The notes: generated from the sequence alone by a model not told the origin. DNA of 34,552 nt from an uncultured Lachnospiraceae bacterium (GCA_946403625.1 CAMJAP010000023.1:1-34552); one strand, 5' to 3'. Counted from the stretch's first letter, positions 22,710 through 33,115 are shown. Program-made: numbers and translations.

Positions 22710-24839
22710 ATGGACTTTACAAACACCGAATATTACACTAACCGGGAACTGAGCTGGGTGCGCTTCAACGAGCGTGTATTGTCCGAGGCGCAGGACCCGG
22801 AGATCGAGCTCTTTGAGCGCCTGAAATTCTTAAGCATCACGGCATCCAACCTGGACGAATTCTTTATGGTGCGCGTGGCATCCTTAAAAGATATGGTGCA
22901 CGCGGGCTACACCAAAAAGGACATCGCGGGCCTCAAGCCGGAAGGCCAGTTAAAGATGCTCAACAGCGTGCTGCACGATTTTGTGGAGCAGCAGTATCGC
23001 ACCTATCACGAACTGGCGCAGGAATGCCGCGCGGAGCATCTGGTGATGGTGGAACATCACGAGGATCTGACGGCGGAGGAGGCCGAGTTCGTGGACCGGT
23101 ATTTTATCGACCATGTGTATCCGGTATTGACGCCTATGGCGGTGGATTCTTCCCGGCCGTTCCCGCTCATCAAAAATAAGTCCCTCAATATCTGCGCCCT
23201 GCTGTCCAAGAAGGGAAAGGAAAAGGCCAAGCACGAATTTGCCACCGTGCAGGTGCCCAGCGTGCTGTCACGACTGGTGCCGCTGCCTTCCCGAAACGGC
23301 GAGACCAGGATCCTGCGGCTGGAGGAAGTGATCGAGCGCAACATCAGTCAGCTCTTTTTGAACTACGATGTGCTGGGGGCATCCCCGTTCCAGATCATGC
23401 GTAATGCCGATCTGACCATCGAAGAGGAAGAAGCGGAAGACCTCTTAAAAGAGATCGAAAAGCAGATCAAGCGCAGACAGTGGGGCGAAGCGATCCGTCT
23501 GGAAGTGGAAAGCGGCATCGACAAACGCCTGCTCAAGATCCTGCGCAGCGAGTTGCATATTTCCGAGGAAGATATCTACGAGATCGCAGGGCCGCTGGAT
23601 CTGACTTTCCTAATGAAGGTCTATGGCCTGGAAGGTTTTGAAAAATATAAACGCAAGAGCCGGGCACCCCAGGAAGTGCCGCAGATCCCGGCAGGCAGCG
23701 ATATCTTTGAAGCCATCCGTAAGGGGGATATCCTGCTGCACCATCCGTACCAGTCCTTTACGCCGGTGGTGGATTTTATCCGTCAGGCGGCCAGGGATCC
23801 CAAGGTGCTGGCCATCAAGCAGACGCTGTATCGTGTGAGTGGCAATTCGCCCATTGTAGCGGCGCTGGCAGAGGCGGCGGAAAACGGCAAGCAGGTATCC
23901 GTACTGGTGGAGCTCAAGGCGCGTTTTGATGAGGAGAACAACATCGTCTGGGCACGCAAACTGGAGCAGGCGGGCTGCCATGTCATCTACGGTCTGGTGG
24001 GCCTCAAAACCCATTGCAAGATCGCGCTGGTGGTAAGAATGGAAGAGGACGGCATACGGCGCTATGTGCATCTGGGCACCGGTAATTATAACGATTCCAC
24101 GGCAAAGCTCTATACCGACCTGGGATTGCTGACTTGTGCAGAGCCGATGGGCGAGGACGCAACCGCCGTCTTTAATATGCTGTCCGGTTACTCGGAACCG
24201 CTGCAGTGGAACAAGCTGGCATTGGCGCCGTTGTGGCTCAAAAAGCGGTTGCTCAAGCTGATCCAGCGCGAGACCAGAAATGCCAGGCAGGGACGGCAGA
24301 GCGGCATCAAAGCCAAGATGAATTCGCTCTGTGATCCGGATGTGATCGCCGCACTGTATGAAGCATCGGCAGCAGGGGTGAAAGTGGATCTGATCGTGCG
24401 CGGCATCTGCTGCTTAAAGACCGGCATCAAAGGCGTGAGCGATAACATTCATGTATATTCGATCGTCGGCGATTATCTGGAGCATGGCCGCATCTTTATC
24501 TTTGAAAACGACTGCGAGCCGGAGGTGTATCTGGCCAGTGCCGACTGGATGCCGCGTAACTTAGAGCGCCGTGTGGAGATCATGTTCCCGGTGGAAAATG
24601 CGGAAGCCAGAGAACGGGTGCTGCACATCGTGAAAGAGCAGTTTGCGGATACGGTGAAAAAGCACGAGCTGCTCCCGGACGGAACCTATCGGAAAAAGAA
24701 GGTATCCAAGAGCGAGCGCTTTTCCTGTCAGGATGCGTTTATGGCAGAGGCCAGGGAATACGCCAAAAAAGGACAGGGCAAAAAGAATCGGGATAACCGT
24801 CGGTTTATCCCAATGGAGCATGAGGGAGGAACACAATGA
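22710..24839 (+). CDS. ppk: Polyphosphate kinase
   Basis: Ppk builds polyphosphate from ATP through a phosphohistidine. The 709-residue protein has both key histidines in the family's places: H435 in GLKTHCKIALV and H592 in DYLEHGRIFIF, with the same numbering as I recall for the E. coli enzyme. The start MDFTNTEYYTNRELSWVRFNER is typical. ATG 22710 is chosen because CAGGAGGG precedes it; a reading frame to 22539 is open only because the upstream repeats are in phase. ppx upstream degrades polyphosphate, and the two are probably co-transcribed from pheA. maf overlaps its end by four bases. Confidence 0.96.
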   Translation: MDFTNTEYYTNRELSWVRFNERVLSEAQDPEIELFERLKFLSITASNLDEFFMVRVASLKDMVHAGYTKKDIAGLKPEGQLKMLNSVLHDFVEQQYRTYHELAQECRAEHLVMVEHHEDLTAEEAEFVDRYFIDHVYPVLTPMAVDSSRPFPLIKNKSLNICALLSKKGKEKAKHEFATVQVPSVLSRLVPLPSRNGETRILRLEEVIERNISQLFLNYDVLGASPFQIMRNADLTIEEEEAEDLLKEIEKQIKRRQWGEAIRLEVESGIDKRLLKILRSELHISEEDIYEIAGPLDLTFLMKVYGLEGFEKYKRKSRAPQEVPQIPAGSDIFEAIRKGDILLHHPYQSFTPVVDFIRQAARDPKVLAIKQTLYRVSGNSPIVAALAEAAENGKQVSVLVELKARFDEENNIVWARKLEQAGCHVIYGLVGLKTHCKIALVVRMEEDGIRRYVHLGTGNYNDSTAKLYTDLGLLTCAEPMGEDATAVFNMLSGYSEPLQWNKLALAPLWLKKRLLKLIQRETRNARQGRQSGIKAKMNSLCDPDVIAALYEASAAGVKVDLIVRGICCLKTGIKGVSDNIHVYSIVGDYLEHGRIFIFENDCEPEVYLASADWMPRNLERRVEIMFPVENAEARERVLHIVKEQFADTVKKHELLPDGTYRKKKVSKSERFSCQDAFMAEAREYAKKGQGKKNRDNRRFIPMEHEGGTQ

Positions 24840-25408
24840 GATACATATTGGCATCGGGATCTCCAAGACGAAAAGAGATCCTGACGAAGATGGGGCTCAC
24901 CTACGAGGTGCTGGTCTCGGAAGTCTCGGAGGAGCATGAGCAGATGGCACCGGAGCAGATCGTATGCGAGCTCTCAAGGCGTAAGGCAGAGGCGGTCGCT
25001 GCACTGATGCGTAACCGGGGGGATACGGAAGACTGCTGTATCATCGCGGCGGATACGCTGGTGGCCATCGACGGTGAGGTGCTGGGCAAGCCGGCGGACC
25101 GCAGGGAATCCTACGAGATGATCGCACGCATCAGCGGAAGAGAGCATCAGGTCTACACCGGAGTGACGCTCATCAAACTGCCGGAAGAGCAGGTCGATAC
25201 CTTTTACGAAGGAACGGATGTGTATGTGAAGGCGCTGAGCAGCGAAGAGATTCAGGCCTATGTGGACACCGGCGAAGGCGATGACAAGGCCGGCGCCTAC
25301 GCGATCCAGGGCCTCTTCGGACCTCACATCGATCATTTTGACGGCGACTACGACAATGTGGTGGGCCTGCCTGCAAAAGCATTAAAAGAGCATTTGGACA
25401 GATTCTAA
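24836..25408 (+). CDS. maf: Maf-type nucleotide pyrophosphatase
   Basis: Maf proteins hydrolyse non-canonical or pyrimidine nucleoside triphosphates, and some inhibit septation. The 190-residue protein has the P-loop-like start LASGSPRRKEIL, the acidic AADTLV region near 72, and KAGAYAIQG near 151-159 with the catalytic-domain lysine and glutamine of the family. The ATG overlaps the ppk stop (ATGA), so translation is coupled. The 88-residue protein gene follows after 26 bases. Its exact nucleotide preference cannot be read from sequence. Confidence 0.93.
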   Translation: MRYILASGSPRRKEILTKMGLTYEVLVSEVSEEHEQMAPEQIVCELSRRKAEAVAALMRNRGDTEDCCIIAADTLVAIDGEVLGKPADRRESYEMIARISGREHQVYTGVTLIKLPEEQVDTFYEGTDVYVKALSSEEIQAYVDTGEGDDKAGAYAIQGLFGPHIDHFDGDYDNVVGLPAKALKEHLDRF

Positions 25409-25434
25409 ATACAACGAAAAAGGAGAAGAAAACA

Positions 25435-25701
25435 ATGGCAAGTGTATACGATGAAAAAGTACTGGACGCATTTTTGAAGGATCAGGGCAAGCTCTTTCCG
25501 GAGCCGGTTGCCGAGACGAGAGAGGAAGCGGAGGAGTTTCTGACGGATGTCCTGGCGGTGGTCGTCAACAGCTTAGAAGAAGTGATGGACTATCTGGATG
25601 ATGCCGGTATGGATATCGCAGAGATGAGCAAAGCGGATGTGGAAGCCGCCGAGGAAGTATTTGCAGTAGGCGACGGCCGCTATCTGATCGTAGAAGCATA
25701 A
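25435..25701 (+). CDS. Small acidic protein of unknown function
   Basis: An 88-residue, strongly acidic protein. It has a helical first half (EEAEEFLTDVLAVVVNSLEEVMDYLDDAG) and ends with VFAVGDGRYLIVEA, like a beta-hairpin. No cysteine, signal or membrane segment is present. AAAGGAGAAG lies before the ATG. By memory, similar short proteins occur in Lachnospiraceae and are sometimes named glyoxalase, but no glyoxalase metal site is present. It is the last gene of the run that starts with pheA, and a bidirectional terminator follows. Confidence 0.75.
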   Translation: MASVYDEKVLDAFLKDQGKLFPEPVAETREEAEEFLTDVLAVVVNSLEEVMDYLDDAGMDIAEMSKADVEAAEEVFAVGDGRYLIVEA

Positions 25702-25743
25702 CCGCATAGTCAAACCAATCAAAAGGTTTATACGAAAGTAAAA

Positions 25744-25776
25744 AAGAACCCCGCATCGTAGTGATACGGGGTTCTT
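25744..25776. terminator. Bidirectional terminator
   Basis: AAGAACCCCG (25744-25753) pairs with CGGGGTTCTT (25767-25776). The run of T is better on the minus strand, where TTTTTT follows. It serves the zinc-ribbon gene from that side and the small acidic protein gene from the plus side. Confidence 0.85.
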
Positions 25777-25794
25777 CTTATTGTTCGTTTCGAT

Positions 25795-26886
25795 TTAGTA
25801 CAGGGAACCTGCCAGTCTCAACAGAGAGTTTACAGACATACCGCTCTGGTCCAACAGGGAGGTCGGATCGATGATCCACTGTCCGTTCACCTTTACGATG
25901 ATGAGGTCTTCGATCTTGGTGGTGTCCTTGCCGTCCTTACCGCGGATGGTCAGCTTCAGATCTACATTGTAAGCTGCCTGAATCTTTGCATCACCCAGCT
26001 GCTTTACGAATTTCTCCATAATGCTTGCAGCCTGCTTGGTGTTCAGAGAAGAATCGTACTTGTCATCCAGCATATCGGAGATGGATTCCCAGTTATCTTC
26101 GTCATCCAGCTCGAATTTCTCTACCATATCCGCCAGGTTTTCCCACTGATCCTTCAGATCATCCAGCTTCTTGTCGGACAGCTTGTCCGCGTCTTTCCAT
26201 TCAATGGAGATCTTCCAGTTCTTACCGAATTCGTCTTCGGCATCATCCCAGGCATCTTCAAAAGCATCTTTTATAGTACCTTCCAGTTCCTTCTTTGCAT
26301 CGCCGCCCTTGATGCAGCCCATCAGGCTCTTGAAAGAGGAGGATACAAACTTCGGAGTTGCACATTCCATATAAGCAACCACATTGGTGCTTCTCTTGTT
26401 TGCAAGGCTTACCAGCTGGTTTACCGGCTTCTTGTAGCCGTTAGCAGCGGAAGAGATCAGGATGATCAGTACGATCAGAGCAACCACTGCACAAGCACAC
26501 ATACCGAGGATCTTCGGATCCTTCAAGTTGATCTTCTTCAGATCCAAGCCGCCGGCCGGAGCAGGAGCGCCGTTTACTTCGGCACCGTTCTGAGCGAAGT
26601 TGGTACCGTTCGGATCTGCAGCGCCTGCATTTGCGTTGTTCGCATTGTTTGCAGCGTCATCCTTCTTCTCAGCAGCAGAAGCATCCTTGGTCGGAGCAGC
26701 ACTGTTGTTGTTCGGCGCAGCAGCATCGTCTTTCTTTGCAGTGTTTTCCGGAGCCTTGTCGGCATCCTTCTTCTCTGCTGTGTTGTTTGCAGCATTCGCG
26801 GAAACATTGCTTACAGAAGCACCGCATTCGTTGCAAAACTGCGCATCATCCGGAAGCTGTGCATTACATTTAGGACATGTTTTCAT
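25795..26886 (-). CDS. Zinc-ribbon membrane protein with exported domain
   Basis: A 363-residue protein. A zinc ribbon at residues 1-24 (C4, C7, C18, C21) is followed by about 90 residues rich in A, N, K and D, which should be flexible, then a transmembrane segment at about 126-147 and a C-terminal domain of about 215 residues outside the membrane. The outer part has charged helices (DAFEDAWDDAEDEFGKNWK) and a late strand-rich end (KLTIRGKDGKDTTKIEDLIIVKVNGQWIIDP). This layout suggests the ribbon faces the cytoplasm and the outer domain senses or binds something. I know no name for it. The start is ATG 26886, preceded by AAAGGAAA; the reading frame to 26928 has no better site. An 18-base palindrome lies upstream. 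Confidence 0.8.
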   Translation of the reverse strand: MKTCPKCNAQLPDDAQFCNECGASVSNVSANAANNTAEKKDADKAPENTAKKDDAAAPNNNSAAPTKDASAAEKKDDAANNANNANAGAADPNGTNFAQNGAEVNGAPAPAGGLDLKKINLKDPKILGMCACAVVALIVLIILISSAANGYKKPVNQLVSLANKRSTNVVAYMECATPKFVSSSFKSLMGCIKGGDAKKELEGTIKDAFEDAWDDAEDEFGKNWKISIEWKDADKLSDKKLDDLKDQWENLADMVEKFELDDEDNWESISDMLDDKYDSSLNTKQAASIMEKFVKQLGDAKIQAAYNVDLKLTIRGKDGKDTTKIEDLIIVKVNGQWIIDPTSLLDQSGMSVNSLLRLAGSLY

Positions 26887-26913
26887 AATGAATTTCCTTT
26901 CTTGAATAGATAG

Positions 26914-26931
26914 TAATTGCATATGCAATTA
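26914..26931. promoter_or_regulatory. 18-bp perfect palindrome upstream of the zinc-ribbon gene
   Basis: TAATTGCATATGCAATTA is a perfect palindrome, 28 bases before ATG 26886. On the minus strand a weak promoter (TTTATG, 17 bases, TACTAT) would place it in the spacer between -35 and -10, as in a repressor site. The promoter fit is poor, so the assignment is tentative. Confidence 0.4.
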
Positions 26932-26980
26932 ACATAAAACACACATACAAAATGCAGTATATCTGTTTTTTTTCGAATTG

Positions 26981-27799
26981 TCAAATATTTCCAAGCAGGA
27001 TGGGGGCCAGTCCGTCGTGATCGTTGTCCGCTTGGGTGACCACATCCGCCGCAGCAAGGGCATCGGGATGACCGTTGCACATGGCCACACCGCAGCCGGC
27101 GGCTTCGATCATGGACACATCGTTCTGGGCATCGCCGGCAGCAAAGGTGTTTTCCACGGGAATCTGTAAGTATTCCGCGAGAGCCGCCACCGCAGCACCT
27201 TTTCCGGCATCGGCGGGGAAGATCTCCAGATAGTTGTTGTTGGAGCGCATCGCGGTGATCCGTCCGGCAAAGCGGGGATCGGAGAGGATGCGGGCCGCAA
27301 TGGCATCGGGATGCTCGGGACCCCGCAAATCGATACACAGCATCTTGCAGGGGCGCTCGGTCACACCTTCCGGAAAGTCCGGCAACACACGCCAGGGCAC
27401 TTTGACCACGCGGGTGTAGTAAAGGATCTCGTCACCTTCCACCGGCGTTAAGATGTGGTTATCGTCATAGGTGTGACAATACAGGCCTTCTGCGCGGATC
27501 AGAGCGGTGATGGCGCGCACATCCTCCAGCTGCAGGGTCTTCTTCCAGATGTTACGCCCGGTGGAGGGTTCGTAGATCTGCGCCCCGTTAAAGGCGATGG
27601 CATAGGGGGAGAAGACATCCAGATGCTGCTGTTGGATGGTATCCAGGATGCTGAACAAAGGACGCCCGGAAGAAACGGCAACCCTGTGCCCGGCATTGTG
27701 CCAGGCAGTCAGGGCTGCGTAAGTTTGTTCCGTGATATTCTTTTGCGTATTTAATAAAGTGCCGTCCAGGTCGAAGAAGAAAAGCTTTTGCTTGCTCAA
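26981..27799 (-). CDS. Cof-type HAD-IIB phosphatase
   Basis: A 272-residue haloacid dehalogenase-like hydrolase. DLDGTLL (D10 and D12) is motif I, SSGRP near 43-47 motif II, K200 motif III, and GDAQNDVSM at 222-230 motif IV, with the IIB-type cap at about 85-190. Relatives dephosphorylate sugar phosphates or pyridoxal phosphate; the substrate here is unknown. The start is TTG at 27799, overlapping the stop of the ABC-F gene by four bases (TTGA), so it is translated by coupling. The zinc-ribbon gene follows after 94 bases. Confidence 0.9.
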   Translation of the reverse strand: MSKQKLFFFDLDGTLLNTQKNITEQTYAALTAWHNAGHRVAVSSGRPLFSILDTIQQQHLDVFSPYAIAFNGAQIYEPSTGRNIWKKTLQLEDVRAITALIRAEGLYCHTYDDNHILTPVEGDEILYYTRVVKVPWRVLPDFPEGVTERPCKMLCIDLRGPEHPDAIAARILSDPRFAGRITAMRSNNNYLEIFPADAGKGAAVAALAEYLQIPVENTFAAGDAQNDVSMIEAAGCGVAMCNGHPDALAAADVVTQADNDHDGLAPILLGNI

Positions 27800-29436
27800 T
27801 TCTCGTCGTCCTCCACCTGTGCCTGATAGATGGTGCGCTTTCTGGCCATCTCGTCGTTTGCCAGATAATCGTCGTAGGTGGTTACCTTATCGATGATCGT
27901 ACCGTCTGCCAGGATCTCGATGATACGGTTGGCTGTGGTCTGTACAAACTGATGGTCGTGGCAGGAGAAGAGTACCACACCCGGGAATTTCACTACGCCG
28001 GTATTGAGTGCGGTGATGGATTCCATATCCAGGTGGTTGGTGGGCTCGTCAAAGATCAGGCAGTTTGCGCCGCTGATCATCATCTTGGAAAGCAGGCAGC
28101 GAACTTTCTCACCACCGGAGAGTACCTTTACTTTCTTGACGCCGTCTTCACCGGGGAAAAGCATACGACCCAGGAAACCGCGGACATAGGTCACATCCTT
28201 GACCGGAGAGTAGCCCATCAGCCAGTCGGTGATGGTGTAGTCGCAGTCAAATTCCTTGGTGTTGTCCTTCGGGAAATATGCCTGGGAAGTGGTCACGCCC
28301 CACTTGTAGGATCCGCTGTCCGGCTCCAGTTCACCGGCAAGGATCTGGAAGAGTGCGGTCTTGGCCAGTTCGTTGCCGCCGACAAAAGCGATCTTGTCGT
28401 CATGTCCCATGGTAAAGGAAACATGGTCCAGCAGAACGGTGCCGTCCTCTGCGGTATAGCACAGGTCTTCTACGAAAAGTACTTCGTTACCGATCTCGCG
28501 GTCGGGACGGAAGTCGATGTACGGATATTTACGGCTGGAGGGCTTGATGTCATCCAGCTGGATTTTTTCCAGGGCACGCTTACGGGAGGTCGCCTGCTTG
28601 GATTTGGAAGCGTTCGCGGAGAAACGGGAGATGAACTCCTGCAATTCCTTGATCTTTTCTTCCTTCTTCTTGTTGGCTTCCTTCATCTGCTTGATGAGCA
28701 GCTGGCTGGATTCGTACCAGAAATCGTAGTTGCCGGCATACAGCTGAATCTTGCCGTAGTCGATGTCTGCGGTCTGGGTACATACTTTATTTAAGAAGTA
28801 ACGGTCGTGGGAGACCACGATGACCGTATTGTCAAAGTTGATCAAAAACTCTTCGAGCCAGTTGATCGCATCCATATCCAAATGGTTGGTCGGCTCGTCG
28901 AGCAGCAGGATATCCGGATTACCGAACAGGGCGCGGGCAAGCAATACCTTCACCTTGTCGCTGCCGTTCAAGTCCTTCATCATATTATAATGCAGGGATG
29001 TGTCGATGCCCAGACCGTTCAAGAGAGTAGCGGCATCGGCTTCTGCTTCGTAACCGTTCATCTCGGCAAACTCGCTTTCCAGTTCGCCGGCGCGGATGCC
29101 GTCTTCGTCTGTGAAGTCTTCCTTCATATAGATGGCATCTTTTTCTTTCATGATATCGTAAAGACGCTGGTTGCCGGCAATGACGGTGTCCATAACGGTG
29201 AAGTCGTCATATTTGAAGTGGTCCTGCTCCAAAACGGAGAGACGCTGGCCCGGGGTGATGGTGATATCACCGTTGGTGGTATCCAGTTCTCCGGACAGGA
29301 TCTTTAAGAAGGTGGACTTGCCGGCGCCGTTCGCACCGATCAGGCCATAGCAGTTGCCTTCCGTAAATTTGATATTGACATCTTCAAAGAGAGCCTTTTT
29401 ACCGACACGGTAAGTGACATTATTTGCTGCGATCAT
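27796..29436 (-). CDS. ABC-F family ATPase
   Basis: A 546-residue soluble protein with two ATPase domains and no membrane part, typical of ribosome-binding ABC-F proteins. The first domain has GANGAGKST at 34-42, LNGSD at 156-160 in place of the usual LSGGE, and LLLDEPTNHLD at 177-187. The linker (about 245-300) is strongly charged. The second domain has GGNELAKT at 353-360 in place of GxxGxGKT, LSGGE at 439-443 and DEPTNHLD at 463-470, then SCHDHQF. From memory, the NELAKT change is typical of a YbiT/YkpA-like branch of Clostridia, so it is not a mutation. The protein probably acts on the ribosome; I see no sign that it is a drug resistance factor. AAAGGAG precedes the ATG. Confidence 0.92.
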   Translation of the reverse strand: MIAANNVTYRVGKKALFEDVNIKFTEGNCYGLIGANGAGKSTFLKILSGELDTTNGDITITPGQRLSVLEQDHFKYDDFTVMDTVIAGNQRLYDIMKEKDAIYMKEDFTDEDGIRAGELESEFAEMNGYEAEADAATLLNGLGIDTSLHYNMMKDLNGSDKVKVLLARALFGNPDILLLDEPTNHLDMDAINWLEEFLINFDNTVIVVSHDRYFLNKVCTQTADIDYGKIQLYAGNYDFWYESSQLLIKQMKEANKKKEEKIKELQEFISRFSANASKSKQATSRKRALEKIQLDDIKPSSRKYPYIDFRPDREIGNEVLFVEDLCYTAEDGTVLLDHVSFTMGHDDKIAFVGGNELAKTALFQILAGELEPDSGSYKWGVTTSQAYFPKDNTKEFDCDYTITDWLMGYSPVKDVTYVRGFLGRMLFPGEDGVKKVKVLSGGEKVRCLLSKMMISGANCLIFDEPTNHLDMESITALNTGVVKFPGVVLFSCHDHQFVQTTANRIIEILADGTIIDKVTTYDDYLANDEMARKRTIYQAQVEDDEN

Positions 29437-29484
29437 TCCAATTCTCCTTTATCTGCTGCTGAAAAAAACACATACACCCTAGTA

Positions 29485-29512
29485 ATTATACAGATAAAAG
29501 AGAACTTTGCAA
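29485..29512 (-). promoter_or_regulatory. Promoter for ABC-F and HAD genes
   Basis: On the minus strand TTGCAA (29512-29507), 16-base spacer, TATAAT (29490-29485). The diguanylate cyclase gene ends 17 bases upstream. Confidence 0.6.
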
Positions 29513-29528
29513 GAAAAAAGATGGGATT

Positions 29529-30692
29529 TCAGCCTTCGCCGTCCGCAGCCTCTTCCTTCGGCAGATGGGTTACCACCTGGTTTTTGCCGTGCTTTTTGCC
29601 ATAGTAGAGTTTGTCATCCGCCTGACGGATGAGCTGCTCGATGCGGTAGCCGGGGAAGGATTCGGCGATACCGAAGGTCATGGTGATATGGATCTTTTGT
29701 CCGTGAAAATCCACGGTCAGGGATTCGATGTTTTTGCGAATGCGTTCTGCGGCCAGGGATGCGGCATCCAGGGGATCGTTCACCAGGATGAGGATCTCTT
29801 CACCGCCCCAGCGGCACACTTCATCGTTGCTGCGGACCGAATTCTGAATGGTATTGGCTACGCTGACCAGCACCTGATCGCCGGCATCGTGCCCGTAGGT
29901 GTCATTGACTTTTTTGAAATCGTCGATATCGCACAGGATCATGGTAAAGCGCTTGCCGCTGGTTTTCATCTCCTGCATGCGCAGCGCGATCATCTGGTCC
30001 ATACTGCGACGGTTGAGCAGTTTGGTCAGGGAATCTTTGTGGGCCAGTTCGTCCAGTTTTTCATTCTGGCTGGCCAGGGCTTTCTGACGGTTTCCCAGTT
30101 CCCATACAAACAGATAGGAAAAGATGATGATCAGGCCAAAGGCAAAGACCGTATTAAATATGTAAAAAACATCCACATATTTCGGATGGCCAAAGGGTGC
30201 AAAACCGTTCGGGAAAGATTCCTGAAAAACACGGCACAGGATCCAGCACAGAAAGAAGGTGAGGATGGAAAACGTGGACAGGATCAGCGGGACCCAGCCG
30301 TGCTTGGTGTGTTTGCCGCTTTTGTTATTGTTAAAAGTAAAATAGAAAGATGCCGTAATGCTGGCAAACAGATAGGTATCAAAACTGCAGTCCCAGCCGG
30401 ATAACAGGATCAGCGTGATCACGATCAGGATGATCTCGATATGGGTAGCCATATAGCAGAGCAGATATTTTTCGCGATGGAGCAGCTTGGTGGTGATGGC
30501 GGTATAGACCAGGGGAAAGAGGAGGCACAGGATGAACTGGATGTAAGCACCTGCCAGCAGGAACAGAGCAGCCATCATGATGTGCAGTCCGGAAAATAAA
30601 AGAACAGCATTTCGATGAATGCGTTTTTCATCGAAGAAACTGTTCCCGTTCATAATTTCGGTAATATAGTGCTTTATGTTACTTTTGCCCAA
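29529..30692 (-). CDS. Membrane-bound diguanylate cyclase
   Basis: A 387-residue protein. About six hydrophobic segments lie at 28-48, 50-68, 77-97, 105-120, 135-153 and 176-196, followed by a short coil and a GGDEF domain at about 213-375. The active motif is GGEE at 296-299, which is functional in the family, with DIDDFKKVNDTYGH at 255-268 holding the metal site. RSND at 287-290, five residues before GGEE, is the product-inhibition site. The protein therefore should make c-di-GMP and be feedback-inhibited. The membrane part is the likely sensor, with no known name. The start is uncertain: TTG 30692 (used here) or ATG 30653; neither has a strong ribosome site. It is divergent from groES. Confidence 0.88.
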   Translation of the reverse strand: MGKSNIKHYITEIMNGNSFFDEKRIHRNAVLLFSGLHIMMAALFLLAGAYIQFILCLLFPLVYTAITTKLLHREKYLLCYMATHIEIILIVITLILLSGWDCSFDTYLFASITASFYFTFNNNKSGKHTKHGWVPLILSTFSILTFFLCWILCRVFQESFPNGFAPFGHPKYVDVFYIFNTVFAFGLIIIFSYLFVWELGNRQKALASQNEKLDELAHKDSLTKLLNRRSMDQMIALRMQEMKTSGKRFTMILCDIDDFKKVNDTYGHDAGDQVLVSVANTIQNSVRSNDEVCRWGGEEILILVNDPLDAASLAAERIRKNIESLTVDFHGQKIHITMTFGIAESFPGYRIEQLIRQADDKLYYGKKHGKNQVVTHLPKEEAADGEG

Positions 30693-30909
30693 TGATCTGT
30701 AACCCCGTTAAAGGATATAAAAATCTAATTATGTCAACATGTATAATATATCATTTTTTTAGCACGCTGTGAAGTGCAAAATGCTCAAAACAATTTGTTC
30801 ATGAATAGAAAAAACAGGATGAAATCATAAAAACAGAGAAAAAAGGAGAAAAATAGAGATAATCATACGAATAATGCAGAAAAGAGGTGATATACACTGA
30901 AATAGCATA

Positions 30910-30938
30910 TTGAAAATAAAGCGGAAACTCACTAATAT
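30910..30938 (+). promoter_or_regulatory. Sigma-A promoter for groESL
   Basis: TTGAAA (30910-30915), 17-base spacer, TAATAT (30933-30938). It lies 12 bases before CIRCE. The remaining gap (30693-30909) is AT-rich. It holds a minus-strand TTGACA at about 30732-30737 without a convincing -10, and I see no gene in it. Confidence 0.75.
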
Positions 30939-30950
30939 AACAATCAGCAT

Positions 30951-30977
30951 TTAGCACTCGATTTAAGTGAGTGCTAA
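30951..30977 (+). promoter_or_regulatory. CIRCE operator
   Basis: TTAGCACTC, nine bases, GAGTGCTAA: an exact match to the CIRCE consensus bound by the heat-shock repressor HrcA. It lies just downstream of the groESL promoter, so HrcA would block transcription until heat stress. hrcA is not in this window. Confidence 0.97.
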
Positions 30978-31019
30978 CAGACAAAAAAGAGTAAATTGAA
31001 TTCTAAAGGAGGCATTATC

Positions 31020-31292
31020 ATGAAATTAGTACCGTTGGGCGACAGAGTTGTGTTGGAGCAGCTGGTTGCAGAGGAGACCACCAAATCCGGTATCGTTCTT
31101 CCGGGCCAGAACAAAGAGAAACCGCAGCAGGCAAAGGTTGTTGCTGTAGGACCGGGCACCGAAGAAGTAAAGATGGAAGTAAAGAAGGGTGACGAGGTCA
31201 TCTACTCCAAGTATTCCGGAACCGAAGTAAAGATCGAAGACAAGGAATACATCATCGTAAAGCAGAATGATATTCTGGCAGTGATCAAATAA
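31020..31292 (+). CDS. groES: Co-chaperonin GroES
   Basis: GroES caps the GroEL ring. The 90-residue protein has the family start [14 protein letters not shown], the mobile loop region around 17-33 ([19 protein letters not shown]) and the strand pattern VAVGPG. ATG 31020 follows AAAGGAGG; an upstream in-frame ATG at 30996 is unlikely because it would start in the leader. The gene is behind CIRCE and comes 33 bases before groEL. Confidence 0.97.
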   Translation: MKLVPLGDRVVLEQLVAEETTKSGIVLPGQNKEKPQQAKVVAVGPGTEEVKMEVKKGDEVIYSKYSGTEVKIEDKEYIIVKQNDILAVIK

Positions 31293-31313
31293 TTATTCTT
31301 AATCATATTTTAG

Positions 31314-32948
<1,635 letters not shown>

Positions 32949-32958
32949 AATGAATTTG

Positions 32959-33008
32959 TGCCTTCCCCTCGCTTGCGGGGGGAAGGTGCCCGAAGGGCGG
33001 ATGAGGGG
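32959..33008 (+). repeat. Post-stop palindromic repeat, copy A3
   Basis: GTGCCTTCCCC and GGGGGGAAGGTGCC form a stem-loop, followed by CGAAGGGCGGATGAGGGG. It starts 10 bases after the groEL stop, between the stop and the real terminator, in the same orientation as the gene. Confidence 0.85.
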
Positions 33009-33033
33009 CAACCCTCGAATAACGAAAACCTAC

Positions 33034-33075
33034 AAAACAGCCGTTGAATTTCCAACGGCTGTTTTTGTAATTTTT
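33034..33075 (+). terminator. Rho-independent terminator of groESL
   Basis: AAAACAGCCGTTG (33034-33046) pairs perfectly with 33053-33065 around a 6-base loop and is followed by a T-rich run (TTTTTGTAATTTTT). Confidence 0.92.
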
Positions 33076-33086
33076 CCATAGATAAA

Positions 33087-33115
33087 TTGTATTTCATTGT
33101 AAATTGTGCTACAAT
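33087..33115 (+). promoter_or_regulatory. Extended -10 sigma-A promoter for apt-rel
   Basis: TTGTAT (33087-33092), 17-base spacer, TACAAT (33110-33115) with TGC in front of the -10. Confidence 0.7.

Noticed and set aside
27796-29436. Antibiotic resistance ABC-F
   Set aside because: Domain features fit the housekeeping YbiT/YkpA-like branch; no resistance-type long interdomain arm was identified.
30799-30984. Minus-strand 61-codon open frame before groES
   Set aside because: It runs through the groESL promoter and CIRCE, has no ribosome site and shows AT-driven composition.
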